Positions 25,281 through 34,621 of a stretch of DNA of 64,000 nt are shown here, one piece after another. The notes under the pieces are model-generated. The model did not search any database. It worked only from the letters and a program-made list of their open reading frames with translations, and was not told the origin of the DNA. Made by a program: the position numbers and the translations under genes. The stretch's first letter is position 1; every line of letters starts with the position of its first letter. Location of the stretch: assembly GCF_042788235.1 (NCBI RefSeq), contig NZ_JBHZOL010000095.1, positions 1-64,000 on the forward strand. The letters are read 5' to 3'. The stretch is from Sphaerothrix epifaneia. Lineage in GTDB: Bacteria > Cyanobacteriota > Cyanobacteriia > Phormidesmidales > Phormidesmidaceae.

Positions 25281-26573
25281 TTAATCGAATCGCGGATCAA
25301 CAGCGTAAACATCGCGACCTTGACTGAGGGCAAACCGCAGCGAGTGGCGCATGTCTTTGCTAGAAGACGTCACAAAAATCACAAAGCCCAAAGCGGTCAT
25401 CAACGCCGAGAGGCCAAACACCCCGCGATAGCCGATAGTATCGGCCAGGGTACCGAGAACTGGCCCAGCCAAGGCAATGCCCAAATCAAAGCCCACCATA
25501 CACAGCCCAAAAATGCGGCCTCGTTCAGTAGCGGCTGAGCGATCGGCCATCAGGGCTGCAATCATAGGAATTAACATGCCAGCGGCGGTGCCTTGAACCA
25601 GCCCCCCCAAAAGAAAAATAGGGGCGCTACTGGCCGACCACAAGATGATCATGGCTAGGCTGTAGAGCAGTAAGCTCAAGCTAATAAAGCGACCTCGCCC
25701 ATAGCGGTCTGAAGCTCGACCAGAAAGCAGCCGAATACCAAAACTGGCGATCGCCGACGCCGTATAAATAAAGCCAACAAAGCTCAGTTCTAAGCCGACT
25801 TCGCGCACATAGAGCGGTGTAAACGTGCTAATTGTGCCAAAAGCCAGCCCCACCAAAAACAAGATAATCGCCGGAATGCGAATACGTGGCGTCAGCAACA
25901 ACTGCCAGAACAGTTGAGGCGGCTGTTTTTTGAGCGCTGCTAGATCAGGTTCATAGGTTTCGCGGATAAAGCCAGACAGCAGTAACCCCAAAACGCCCAA
26001 GCTACCCATCACCGCAAACGCGACGGTAAACCCGACCCAGTCTAGCAGGTAGCTGCCCAAGGCTGGGCCTAAAGCCAGACCCAGCGGATTGACCAAACTC
26101 ATATAGCCAATTAGCTCACCCCGATGGGCGGGCGGCGCAATATCGACAATCAAAGCACTATAAGCCGTAACATAGGCAGCAATGCTAATGCCGTGAAACG
26201 CTCGAAACAAGCCCATCAGCGCCAAACGTCCGTCTAGCTGAACGGTGCCCAAAGTCCAGGTAAAAGGGGCTAGACGATCCACAAGCAGGTAGCAGAAGGG
26301 GGCACCTGCGATCGCAAATAAGCCTACCAACAATACCAGCTTGCGCCCTTGTTCATCGGCTAAGCGTGAAAGAGTGGGTCTAGCCACTAGCAGCCCAATA
26401 GCAAACGAAGCCATCACAAAGCCGATTTCCTGCCCGGTTGCGCCCAGGGTTTCAATATAAAGCGGCAGCACAGGTAGCAACCCGGCTAAGCCCGCCCAAA
26501 AACATAGACCAGAGCCAAACAAAAAGCCTAAATTAGATCGCAGCGCCGGACTGAAGGTAGAAAAAAGCTTCAA
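25281..26573 (-). CDS. Major facilitator superfamily transporter
   Basis: 430 residues with twelve predicted membrane segments. MFS landmarks are 'FAIGLLVARPTLSRLADEQG' (motif A, first half), 'SAIASFGIRLLSGRASDRYG' (second half) and 'LGPALGSYLLDWVGF'. The best match in style is the drug/sugar efflux group (MFS_1), but the substrate is not evident. Its 3' end is two bases from the tRNA-Arg gene, convergent. It is divergent from the DUF1643 gene, with a 14-bp palindrome between them. Confidence 0.92.
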   Translation of the reverse strand: MKLFSTFSPALRSNLGFLFGSGLCFWAGLAGLLPVLPLYIETLGATGQEIGFVMASFAIGLLVARPTLSRLADEQGRKLVLLVGLFAIAGAPFCYLLVDRLAPFTWTLGTVQLDGRLALMGLFRAFHGISIAAYVTAYSALIVDIAPPAHRGELIGYMSLVNPLGLALGPALGSYLLDWVGFTVAFAVMGSLGVLGLLLSGFIRETYEPDLAALKKQPPQLFWQLLLTPRIRIPAIILFLVGLAFGTISTFTPLYVREVGLELSFVGFIYTASAIASFGIRLLSGRASDRYGRGRFISLSLLLYSLAMIILWSASSAPIFLLGGLVQGTAAGMLIPMIAALMADRSAATERGRIFGLCMVGFDLGIALAGPVLGTLADTIGYRGVFGLSALMTALGFVIFVTSSSKDMRHSLRFALSQGRDVYAVDPRFD

Positions 26574-26619
26574 AACAGTTTCCTCAATGCCACGGGTAGA
26601 TAATCGTCGATACTAAATG

Positions 26620-26633
26620 TTAACAATTGTTAA
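26620..26633. promoter_or_regulatory. 14-bp perfect palindrome between divergent genes
   Basis: TTAACAATTGTTAA lies between the MFS transporter (start 26573) and the DUF1643 gene (start 26644). It could be an operator for a dimeric regulator. A few such palindromes are expected by chance in 64 kb, so the location is the main support. Confidence 0.35.
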
Positions 26634-26643
26634 GAATAACGCC

Positions 26644-27117
26644 ATGCACCAGGAGGCCGTTATCGATCAAAGCGGTCTTTATCGCTACTCGCTGGGTCGC
26701 ATCTGGTTGCCTGAGCAGCCGCGGTTGGCGTTTATCATGCTCAATCCCAGTCGTGCCGACCATCAGTGCAACGATCCGACGATTCGCCGCTGTCTCAGCC
26801 TAGCGCAGGGGTGGGGCTATGGTGCTTTAGAAGTGGTGAACTTGTTTGCTTTTCGCACCGCCCAACCTCGGCTGCTGAAACAAGCGATCGCGCCTATTGG
26901 CTCTGAAAATGATGACTACATTCGAGCAGCCGTCGCCCGAGCTGAAAAAACGGTGCTGGCTTGGGGAAATTGGGGAAGTTGGCAGGGACGCGATCGCGCG
27001 GTTTTAGACCTGCTGGCGACGGCAGAAAAAAAGCTCTATTGCCTGGGGTTGAATCAAACAGGGCAGCCAAGACATCCCCTGTACGTAGCTAGCCAGGTTG
27101 AGCTAAAAAAATGGTGA
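26644..27117 (+). CDS. DUF1643 family protein
   Basis: 157 residues from the ATG at 26644 (an in-frame ATG at 26617 would put the palindrome inside the gene). The family signature is clear: 'YRYSLGRIWLPEQPRLAFIM' then 'LNPSRADHQCNDPTIRRC', followed by 'GYGALEVVNLFAFRT' and 'VLAWGNWG'. The C-terminal 'CLGLNQTGQPRHPLY' is also typical. The family is widespread in bacteria; the fold resembles uracil-DNA-glycosylase-like proteins in some predictions, but activity is unknown. Confidence 0.88.
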   Translation: MHQEAVIDQSGLYRYSLGRIWLPEQPRLAFIMLNPSRADHQCNDPTIRRCLSLAQGWGYGALEVVNLFAFRTAQPRLLKQAIAPIGSENDDYIRAAVARAEKTVLAWGNWGSWQGRDRAVLDLLATAEKKLYCLGLNQTGQPRHPLYVASQVELKKW

Positions 27118-27201
27118 AGCGCATTGTGGATAGCCCGACAGTTTGCCCCTAAAGTTGAGCCACTCGAAGGGCTGCAAGCGTAGTCACGCTGCTAACAAAA
27201 A

Positions 27202-27227
27202 CCACCTGGAACAGACATTCCAGGCGG
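27202..27227 (-). terminator. Rho-independent terminator of gltD
   Basis: Stem CCACCTGGAA (27202-27211) with TTCCAGGCGG (27218-27227), followed on the minus strand by GGTTTTTGTT, giving a U-run just after the stem. It lies 27 bases beyond the gltD stop codon. Confidence 0.8.
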
Positions 27228-27253
27228 CTTTAGGCGAATGTAAAACAGTCGGC

Positions 27254-28738
27254 TTAGGGAAGTTCTGTATGACCCATCAGGTAGCGATCGCATTCGCGTG
27301 CTGCGCCGCGACCTTCGTTAAACGCCCAAACGACAAGGCTTTGCCCCCGACGACAATCGCCCGCCGCAAACACACCGGGCAGGCTGGTTGTGTATTGGCC
27401 TTCTTCGGCTTTGACATTGCTGCGAACATCGCGCTCTAAGCCCAAAGCTTCTAACAACGGCTGCTCTGGCCCCAAAAAGCCAATTGCTAGCAGCACAAGC
27501 TGGGCGGGCAATACCTTTTCAGTCCCTGGAATTGGCTGAGGCGAAAACCGACCGTTCTCATCACGCTGCCATTCGATCTCTACCGTATGGACGGCTTTGA
27601 TCTGACCCTGTTCGTCGCCTTCAAACCGGGTGGTGGTGGTGGTGTAGACACGAGGGTCGTCGCCAAACATGGCAGCGGCTTCTTCTTGGCCGTAGTCCAT
27701 CCGATAAACTTTGGGCCATTCTGGCCAGGGGTTGCTAGTGGCGCGGCTTTCAGGGGGTTTGGGCATAATTTCGAGCTGAGTAACGCTCTTACAGCCGTGG
27801 CGAATTGAAGTGCCGACGCAGTCTGTGCCCGTGTCGCCGCCGCCAATGATGACCACATCTTTGCTAGCGGCTGAAATGTAGTCAGAGGTGGGGCTGCCTG
27901 CCAGGACACTTTTAGTATTTTCCGTGAGAAAGTCCATCGCGAAATGGATGCCCTGGAGGTCGCGGCTTTCAACATTGAGGTCGCGGGGACGAGTAGCGCC
28001 CGTACACAGAACCACGGCGTCGTAGTCGTTAAGCAAGGTTTCGGCTGCTAAATCTTTACCCACTTCGGTATTGCAGACAAAGGTGACCCCTTCGGCTTCT
28101 AGCACCTCTAAGCGGCGTAGCACCACCGCTTTTTTGTCTAGCTTCATGTTGGGAATGCCGTACATCAGCAGTCCACCGGGGCGATCAGCGCGTTCGTAAA
28201 CGGTGACCCAGTGTCCAGCCGAATTGAGCTGAGCGGCGGCGGCCAGTCCGGCAGGGCCAGAGCCAATAACGGCAACTTTTTTGCCTGTGCGTTTTTCCGG
28301 TGGGTTGGGTGTGATCCAGCCTTCCTGCCAGCCTTTTTCGGCGATCGAATATTCAATATTTTTGATCGTCACCGGGGGGCTGGTAATGCCTAAGACACAA
28401 GACCCTTCACAAGGAGCCGGACAAACCCGTCCGGTAAATTCTGGAAAGTTGTTGGTTTTGTGCAGGCGATCGAGGGCTTCTTTCCACAAGCCCCGGTAGA
28501 TGAGATCATTCCATTCAGGGATGAGGTTGTTAATAGGGCAGCCGCTGGCCATGCCGCTGATTACCGTCCCTGTATGGCAAAAGGGCGTGCCGCAGTCCAT
28601 GCAGCGAGCACCTTGAGTTTGCAGCCGTTCTGGGGACATTTCTAAGTGAAACTCGTCCCAGTTGCGAATGCGATCGAGGGGGGAGACTTCGTCAGCCACC
28701 TCGCGCAGGTATTCCATGAAGCCAGTGGGTTTTCCCAT
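27254..28738 (-). CDS. gltD: Glutamate synthase small subunit GltD
   Basis: NAD(P)H-oxidising FAD subunit (494 residues) of the bacterial-type glutamate synthase, passing electrons to GltB. Cysteine motifs 'CMDCGTPFCHTG' and 'CPAPCEGSC' bind the [4Fe-4S] clusters. 'VAVIGSGPAGLAAAAQLNSA' is the FAD-binding and 'VVIIGGGDTGTDCVGTSIRH' the NAD(P)H-binding Rossmann motif. 'GVFAAGDCRRGQSLVVWAF' is the C-terminal FAD contact. It follows gltB by about 150 bases on the same strand. Its presence identifies this GOGAT as the NAD(P)H type rather than the ferredoxin type (GlsF). Confidence 0.97.
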   Translation of the reverse strand: MGKPTGFMEYLREVADEVSPLDRIRNWDEFHLEMSPERLQTQGARCMDCGTPFCHTGTVISGMASGCPINNLIPEWNDLIYRGLWKEALDRLHKTNNFPEFTGRVCPAPCEGSCVLGITSPPVTIKNIEYSIAEKGWQEGWITPNPPEKRTGKKVAVIGSGPAGLAAAAQLNSAGHWVTVYERADRPGGLLMYGIPNMKLDKKAVVLRRLEVLEAEGVTFVCNTEVGKDLAAETLLNDYDAVVLCTGATRPRDLNVESRDLQGIHFAMDFLTENTKSVLAGSPTSDYISAASKDVVIIGGGDTGTDCVGTSIRHGCKSVTQLEIMPKPPESRATSNPWPEWPKVYRMDYGQEEAAAMFGDDPRVYTTTTTRFEGDEQGQIKAVHTVEIEWQRDENGRFSPQPIPGTEKVLPAQLVLLAIGFLGPEQPLLEALGLERDVRSNVKAEEGQYTTSLPGVFAAGDCRRGQSLVVWAFNEGRGAARECDRYLMGHTELP

Positions 28739-28889
28739 GTTGATAAACCGTTTGTGTAGACGTATAGGTTGTCGTCGCCGAGCAGGGGCAAGCTACGACC
28801 GTTGGGGCAGGTTTTAGTTCTTGGTGGGGTCTGGCGATAAAATTTCGCGCAAAACTTTCCCTACCCCTATGGCCAAAGCGATCTAGCGA

Positions 28890-31800
28890 TTAGCTGCCGC
28901 CGATGCGGGCGATGTCGCGGGCGTTTTCTTCGAAGGCGGCGGAGAGAGCATCGTCACCGCTGAGTCCATCCGCGATCGCCTTTTCAATGTGCTGCAAGAC
29001 CCGCTTGTAGTCGCGCGGCATTACTTTGACAAATTGCGGTACCTTCGCTTCCCAGTCTGCTAAAACTTGAGTGGCTCGCTGGCTACCCGTGTAGTCGGCA
29101 TGTTTTTGGATCATTTCCCGCAGATCTCGAATTTCTTCTGGCTCTTCTAGCGGTTCTAGATCGACCATTTCGGTATTGCAGCGACTAGCAAAGTCGCCTG
29201 CTTCGTCGAGAACATAGGCGATACCGCCGCTCATGCCTGCTGCAAAGTTGCGTCCGGTACGCCCCAGCACCACGACTTTGCCACCCGTCATGTATTCACA
29301 GCCATGATCGCCAATGGCTTCAACTACCGCTTTGACCCCAGAGTTACGCACACAAAACCGCTCACCTGCCATGCCGTAGAGATAAGCCTCTCCGCCTGTA
29401 GCGCCGTAAAAAGCTACGTTGCCGGCGATGATGTTCTCTTCAGGCACAAACGTGGACGCTTTAGACGGGTAGAGAATAATTTTGCCGCCGCTGAGTCCTT
29501 TGCCCACATAGTCGTTGGCATCGCCTTCGAGCTCGAGGGTAACGCCTTTAGGCACAAAGGCACCAAAGCTTTGTCCGGCACTGCCCTGGAAGTGCAGATG
29601 TACCGTATCTTCTGGCAGCCCTTCCCAATGGTGTTTGGTGATTTCGTTGCCTAAGATGGTGCCGACAACGCGGTTAATGTTGCGAATCGGCAGCTTGGCT
29701 TTGACCTTTTCGCCACGGGCGATCGCTGGTTCGCACAAATCCAGCAGCGTCGTCATATCTAGCGATTTGTCTAGGCCATGATCTTGCGGAATCTGGCAGT
29801 AGCGACCGACGGTTGGGTCTACCTGCGGCTGATAGAGAATCTTAGACAAATCAATCCCTTTCGCTTTCCAGTGAGCGATCGCTTTTTTCGGCTCTAGCAC
29901 ATCGGTGCGACCCACCATTTCATTAATGGTACGGAAGCCTAGCTGCGCCATCAGTTCGCGCACTTCTTGCGCCAAAAACTTCATAAAGTTGACGGTATAG
30001 TCTGGATCGCCCATAAAATGCTTGCGCAGTTCTGGATCTTGGGTGGCGACCCCCACTGGGCAAGTATTTTTGTGGCAAACCCGCATCATAATGCAGCCCA
30101 GCGTTACCAATGGCGCTGTGGAAAAGCCGTATTCCTCCGCCCCTAGCAGCGTTGCCATGACCACGTCGCGTCCAGTCTTCATTTGCCCGTCGGTTTCCAC
30201 CGCAATGCGGCTACGCAAATTGTTCATGACCAGGGTTTGATGGGTTTCGGCCAGTCCTAGTTCCCAGGGCAAGCCCGCATGTTTGATAGAAGTCTGCGGC
30301 GAAGCACCCGTACCCCCATCAAAGCCAGAAATCAGCACGACATCAGCGTGGGCTTTAGCAACGCCTGCCGCAATGGTGCCGACGCCCACTTCGGAAACCA
30401 GCTTGACGCTGATACGAGCTTTGCGGTTGGCATTTTTGAGGTCATGGATTAGCTCAGCTAGGTCTTCAATAGAATAGATATCGTGGTGAGGCGGGGGCGA
30501 AATCAGCCCTACACCAGGGGTAGAGTGGCGAACTTTAGCAATCCACGGATAAACTTTGCGGCCAGGAAGCTGCCCACCTTCACCCGGTTTTGCCCCTTGC
30601 GCCATTTTGATTTGAATTTCGCGTGCTTGAGACAGGTAGAGACTGGTGACGCCAAAGCGACCAGACGCAACTTGCTTAATGGCGCTATTTTTTGAGTCTC
30701 CGCGCTCGTTTGTCCAGGTATAGCGTTCTGGATCTTCGCCGCCTTCACCCGTGTTAGATCTGCCGCCAATGCGATTCATGGCGATCGCCAGTGACTCATG
30801 CGCTTCTTTAGAAATCGAGCCATAGCTCATCGCCCCGGTTTTGAAGCGAGCCATAATTGCTTCTATTGGCTCAACTTCTTCGAGCGAAATCGACTCACGC
30901 GCTTTGAACTCCAACAAATCTCGCAGGCGGAAGAACTGCTTGCCGTGTTCGTTAATCCGGGCAGAATAGGTTTTGTACAGCTCGTAGCTGCCTTCCTGAA
31001 CGGCCTTTTGCAACAGGTGAATCGTTTGCGGGTCGAACAGGTGAGCTTCCCCTTCTTTGCGCCACTGATATTCCCCACCCACTTCTAAGACAGGGTTTTG
31101 CAGCGGTCGATCTGGAAAGGCGTGCTGATGGCGCAAAATTGCTTCTTGAGTGATGACATCGAGATCGGCACCGCCCAGCCGAGAAGCCGTCCAGGCAAAA
31201 TATTGATCGACAAAGCTTTGATCCAAGCCCAAAGCTTCAAAAATCTGGGCACCGCGATAGCTCTGAATGGTAGAAATACCAATTTTGGAGCCAATTTTGA
31301 TCACCCCTTTTGTCACCGCCTTGGTGTAGTTTTTGCAGGCCGTCTGAAAATCTACACCGGGTAGCGAGCCGTCTTCAATCATGGCTGCTAGCGTTTCAAA
31401 CGCCAGATAAGGATTGATCGCACCACAGCCATAGCCCAGCAACACCGCAAAGTGATGCACTTCTCGCGGTTCGCCAGACTCTAAAATAAGACCTACTTGG
31501 GTACGGGTGCCCTCTCGAATCAGATGGTGATGTAGCCCTGAAACGGCTAGCAGCGCTGGGATGGCGGCTTGATGGGGGCCAACCTGGCGATCCGAGAGAA
31601 TCACTAAGTTTGTACCTGCCGCGATCGCCTGATCGACCGTTGCAAACAGGTTTTCTAGCGTAGCGGCTAAGCCAGCCGCCCCTGAGGCGGGATCAAACAC
31701 AATCGGCAGCGTCATTGACTGGAAGCCGTTTTGCTTGACTTGCTTGAGTTTGGCCAGTTCAGCGTTGCTGATAATTGGGGTTTTGAGCTTAATTAGGTGG

Positions 31801-33572
31801 CAGCTTTCGGGTTCTGGCTGCAGTAAATTCCGCTCACTGCCAATGGTGGTTTCAGCCGAGGTAATAATTGCTTCGCGAATCGAGTCAATCGGCGGATTGG
31901 TCACCTGGGCAAAGAGCTGATGAAAATAGTCATACAGCAGCTTAGGCCGATTTGACAGTACCGAAAGTGGCGTATCGGTACCCATTGCACCCACTGCTTC
32001 CACGCCGTTTTGAGCCATTGGCGCTAGCAGCATCCGTAGCTCTTCGAAGGTATAGCCAAAGGCCATCTGGCGCTGTCGCAGCGAAGAGGAAGCTGCGGGT
32101 GGCGGCGAACTGGCTTGGGGAGCATGGCCGTTTGTCTGAACAGCCTCAGCGCTGGCGGCTAGAGGTGAATGGCCATTTGTCTCTACGGGGATAGGCGTGG
32201 GGGCAGGCAAATTGCTGAGATCGACGAGATGCTGGTCTAACCATTCTCGGTAGGGATTGGCGGTGGCAATTTGCTGCTTGATTTCTTCATCAGCGACAAT
32301 TCTGCCCTCTTCCATGTTGACCAAAAACATTCGCCCCGGCTCTAGGCGACCTTTGCGGGCAACGCGTTCTGGCTCAATCGGCAGTACCCCCGCTTCAGAA
32401 GCCATAATGACTAAATCGTCTTTGGTAACGTAGTAGCGCGAAGGTCGCAGGCCGTTGCGATCGAGAACAGCCCCCATCATGGTGCCGTCGGTAAAGGCGA
32501 TCGAGGCGGGGCCATCCCACGGCTCCATTAAGCAGGCGTGATACTCGTAAAAAGCTTTTTTCTCAGGACTCATTGACTCGTGAGCCGACCACGGCTCAGG
32601 AATCATCATCATCACGGCATGGGGTAGCGATCGCCCTGCTAGCGTCATTAGCTCTAGGGTATTGTCAAAAATGCCAGAGTCGCTGCCATCAATGTTGATC
32701 AGCGGTTGAGCCTGTTTCAGGTCGTCACCAAAGAGCGCCGACTCAAACATGGACTGCCGCGCATACATCCAGTTGATGTTGCCGCGTAGCGTATTGATTT
32801 CGCCGTTGTGGGCGATGTAGCGGTAGGGGTGTGCCCGCTCCCAACTGGGGAAGGTGTTGGTGCTAAAGCGAGAATGGACTAAGCCTAAAGCGCTTTCGAG
32901 ATCAGGGTCACTGAGGTCAAGAAAATACTTGCCGACTTGCTCTGGCATTAACATGCCTTTGTAGACCAGTGTGCGGCAGGACAAACTGGTCGTATACCAA
33001 AAAGAATCAACCTCGGCGTGAATTTTTTGGTGAGCCAGCTTGCGAATGATATACAGCTTGCGCTCAAAGGCTAGATCATCGGTAATATCAGGCGATCGCT
33101 GGACGAAAACCTGCTGCATAAAAGGCTCAGAAGATTTGGCCGTTTCACCCAGCGATGTATGGTCGGTCGGGACATCGCGCCAGCCTAAAACGGGCTGCCC
33201 CATTTTGGCGGCAATTTGCTCAAAAATCTGGCGACCTTGCTGACGAACCGCTAGCTCAGGTGCCGCAAACATTAGCCCCACGCCATATTGACCAGCCTCA
33301 GGCAGATCAATGTCGGCATGAGCCGCTACTTTTTTTAGAAACTTGTGGGGCACCTGTAGCAAGATACCAGCCCCGTCGCCCGTGTTAGGCTCAGCTCCGA
33401 CTGCGCCTCGGTGATCCAGGTTGAGAAGAATGGTCAGAGCCTGCTGCACGATGGCATGAGAGGGCTTGCCCTTCATGTGGACGATGAACCCAACACCACA
33501 GGCGTCATGCTCAAACCGAGGATCGTAGAGTCCCTGCTTTACAGGCGGAGTATGGCTATTCATTAAAGTCAT
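28890..33572 (-). CDS. gltB: Glutamate synthase large subunit GltB
   Basis: 1560-residue subunit that transfers the amide of glutamine to 2-oxoglutarate. The class II amidotransferase nucleophile is Cys25 in 'HDACGVGFIV', exposed after removal of a propeptide. Further on come the central domain, the FMN-binding synthase domain ('RYTWTNERGDSKNSAIKQVA', 'GAKPGEGGQLPGRKVYPWIA', 'RHSTPGVGLISPPPHHDIYS') and the 3Fe-4S site 'CIMMRVCHKNTCPVG'. A C-terminal glycine-rich beta-helix ends the protein. A Pro/Ala/Ser-rich insert with two 'TNGH' stretches lies at about residues 450-500. It forms an operon with gltD. A perfect GTA-N8-TAC site lies about 280 bases upstream. Confidence 0.98.
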   Translation of the reverse strand: MTLMNSHTPPVKQGLYDPRFEHDACGVGFIVHMKGKPSHAIVQQALTILLNLDHRGAVGAEPNTGDGAGILLQVPHKFLKKVAAHADIDLPEAGQYGVGLMFAAPELAVRQQGRQIFEQIAAKMGQPVLGWRDVPTDHTSLGETAKSSEPFMQQVFVQRSPDITDDLAFERKLYIIRKLAHQKIHAEVDSFWYTTSLSCRTLVYKGMLMPEQVGKYFLDLSDPDLESALGLVHSRFSTNTFPSWERAHPYRYIAHNGEINTLRGNINWMYARQSMFESALFGDDLKQAQPLINIDGSDSGIFDNTLELMTLAGRSLPHAVMMMIPEPWSAHESMSPEKKAFYEYHACLMEPWDGPASIAFTDGTMMGAVLDRNGLRPSRYYVTKDDLVIMASEAGVLPIEPERVARKGRLEPGRMFLVNMEEGRIVADEEIKQQIATANPYREWLDQHLVDLSNLPAPTPIPVETNGHSPLAASAEAVQTNGHAPQASSPPPAASSSLRQRQMAFGYTFEELRMLLAPMAQNGVEAVGAMGTDTPLSVLSNRPKLLYDYFHQLFAQVTNPPIDSIREAIITSAETTIGSERNLLQPEPESCHLIKLKTPIISNAELAKLKQVKQNGFQSMTLPIVFDPASGAAGLAATLENLFATVDQAIAAGTNLVILSDRQVGPHQAAIPALLAVSGLHHHLIREGTRTQVGLILESGEPREVHHFAVLLGYGCGAINPYLAFETLAAMIEDGSLPGVDFQTACKNYTKAVTKGVIKIGSKIGISTIQSYRGAQIFEALGLDQSFVDQYFAWTASRLGGADLDVITQEAILRHQHAFPDRPLQNPVLEVGGEYQWRKEGEAHLFDPQTIHLLQKAVQEGSYELYKTYSARINEHGKQFFRLRDLLEFKARESISLEEVEPIEAIMARFKTGAMSYGSISKEAHESLAIAMNRIGGRSNTGEGGEDPERYTWTNERGDSKNSAIKQVASGRFGVTSLYLSQAREIQIKMAQGAKPGEGGQLPGRKVYPWIAKVRHSTPGVGLISPPPHHDIYSIEDLAELIHDLKNANRKARISVKLVSEVGVGTIAAGVAKAHADVVLISGFDGGTGASPQTSIKHAGLPWELGLAETHQTLVMNNLRSRIAVETDGQMKTGRDVVMATLLGAEEYGFSTAPLVTLGCIMMRVCHKNTCPVGVATQDPELRKHFMGDPDYTVNFMKFLAQEVRELMAQLGFRTINEMVGRTDVLEPKKAIAHWKAKGIDLSKILYQPQVDPTVGRYCQIPQDHGLDKSLDMTTLLDLCEPAIARGEKVKAKLPIRNINRVVGTILGNEITKHHWEGLPEDTVHLHFQGSAGQSFGAFVPKGVTLELEGDANDYVGKGLSGGKIILYPSKASTFVPEENIIAGNVAFYGATGGEAYLYGMAGERFCVRNSGVKAVVEAIGDHGCEYMTGGKVVVLGRTGRNFAAGMSGGIAYVLDEAGDFASRCNTEMVDLEPLEEPEEIRDLREMIQKHADYTGSQRATQVLADWEAKVPQFVKVMPRDYKRVLQHIEKAIADGLSGDDALSAAFEENARDIARIGGS

Positions 33573-33847
33573 TGGCCTAACTACGTTAAATAAGTCGTGT
33601 CAACTAGAAAATGGGTCGCCGACTTCTAGTGGATCGCATTGTCTAACCTTTTTTTGAAATTGGCACATGTCTTAAGGAAATTGTCAGATCTGCTTTCCTA
33701 AAACCTGAACATTTCTTTCAAAAGCTAGCGTTTTTTACAGTCTTCTTGACTAATTTGAAAAATCTATTCCAAACGCGGCGATCGCCACTCAAAAGTGACC
33801 AGAGAACACTGCAAAAATAACTATCCAAAACCTGAAGGCTTGAAGAT

Positions 33848-33861
33848 GTAAGCTTTGATAC
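33848..33861. promoter_or_regulatory. ntcA box: Candidate NtcA-binding site upstream of gltB
   Basis: GTAAGCTTTGATAC is an exact match to GTA-N8-TAC, the consensus of the cyanobacterial nitrogen regulator NtcA. Reading towards gltB, TAGTTA and TATTTT lie about 24-28 bases after it and could serve as a -10 box, giving a leader of about 240 bases. The core is short, so chance matches occur in a window of this size; position before a nitrogen-assimilation operon raises its value. Confidence 0.5.
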
Positions 33862-34261
33862 CATTTCTCTAAAGGCAATCGGGCTATTCGCGATCGCAGC
33901 CAGTTAATCAAAATTAAGCGAGTCAAAGCTAACAAAAACTCCAGCCATTTGGACTGCGATCGCGGCTGTTAGCCTGAGCAAAAGCGTCATGATTTGCTAA
34001 CAAAATCAAGCGCTAGCGTCAGCCCAATAGCTGTTAAAAAATGTGAAGAATTAGCACAATACATACAGCAGCCTAAAGCTTTGTGAGTAGGCCAACCGCA
34101 GGGCGATCGCCTTAGACGAAAATCAAAAAATCAACTTGATGGACAGGCTAGCCACGGCAACTTTGTCTGCTAGGTCACCTGAGTTCTCTTCTTGCCTGTG
34201 CTGTCTGCCTTGTAGAGCCAGGTCGTGGGGGCTAAAGAGAGCTAAGCCCATTCTGCAACCA

Positions 34262-34277
34262 CCTCAAAAGGAGGTCA
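34262..34277 (+). promoter_or_regulatory. Hairpin covering the Shine-Dalgarno of the 70-residue gene
   Basis: ACCTC-AAAAG-GAGGT places the strong ribosome-binding site (AAGGAGGT) in the loop and 3' arm of a five-bp hairpin directly before the ATG at 34280. It may damp or regulate translation; stability is modest. Confidence 0.4.
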
Positions 34278-34279
34278 CT

Positions 34280-34492
34280 ATGGCCATTCTTTCTCCACAG
34301 ACGGTTTATGAAAATTTAAAACAGTTAGACATCGTCGATACCGTCAAAAGTGCTTTGTACCGTCAGCAGGCGCAGGAAATCTTAGCTGACCCTAGCATTA
34401 GCCTCAACTGGCGACAGGCGATCGCAGAGCGACTTAACCAAGCAAATCATCAGCTAACACTGCTGACGGTTACAGGCGAAGACAGCTACTAA
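34280..34492 (+). CDS. Small hypothetical protein
   Basis: 70 residues starting 'MAILSPQTVYENLKQLDIVD' and ending 'TVTGEDSY'. It is predicted helical and soluble. Not recognised; it was compared by eye with the glutamine synthetase inactivating factors (GifA), which can be of this size and N-regulated, without convincing similarity. The start is well supported by AAGGAGGT. A textbook terminator follows 67 bases after the stop, so this is a well-defined monocistronic gene. Confidence 0.7.
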   Translation: MAILSPQTVYENLKQLDIVDTVKSALYRQQAQEILADPSISLNWRQAIAERLNQANHQLTLLTVTGEDSY

Positions 34493-34558
34493 GAAGGATT
34501 AGACGGGCGGAGGCGTTGGCCGCCGATGAACGCTAACAACTCGCACCCGACAAAGCAT

Positions 34559-34594
34559 AAAGGGGTTACTGGTGATAGGCGGTAGCCCCTTTTT
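34559..34594 (+). terminator. Rho-independent terminator
   Basis: AAAGGGGTTACTG pairs with CGGTAGCCCCTTT (about ten core pairs including G:T) with an eight-base loop, ending in five T residues on the plus strand. It terminates the 70-residue gene and may also act for the convergent gene ending at 34622. Confidence 0.88.
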
Positions 34595-34621
34595 AGTGGC
34601 TTTGCCTAGCGGCGCTAGGGG

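Larger units (their letters stand above)
33573..34279. other. Long upstream region between gltB and the 70-residue gene
   Basis: About 700 bases between two divergent genes. It contains the NtcA-type site at 33848-33861, several HIP1 sites and AT-rich tracts. The frame of the downstream gene is open back to 34136, but nothing there looks like protein. Confidence 0.5.

Noticed and set aside
25233..25538. Plus-strand frame of about 100 codons overlapping the tRNA-Arg end and the MFS gene
   Set aside because: It begins inside the tRNA and runs antisense to a well-supported transporter; composition is not protein-like.
34280..34492. Glutamine synthetase inactivating factor GifA
   Set aside because: Right size and possible nitrogen control, but the sequence lacks the characteristic basic residues and pattern of IF7.
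34496..34560. Possible glutamine-type or other riboswitch around the 70-residue gene
   Set aside because: I could not match the conserved motifs of glnA or downstream-peptide RNAs; only the terminator is clear.
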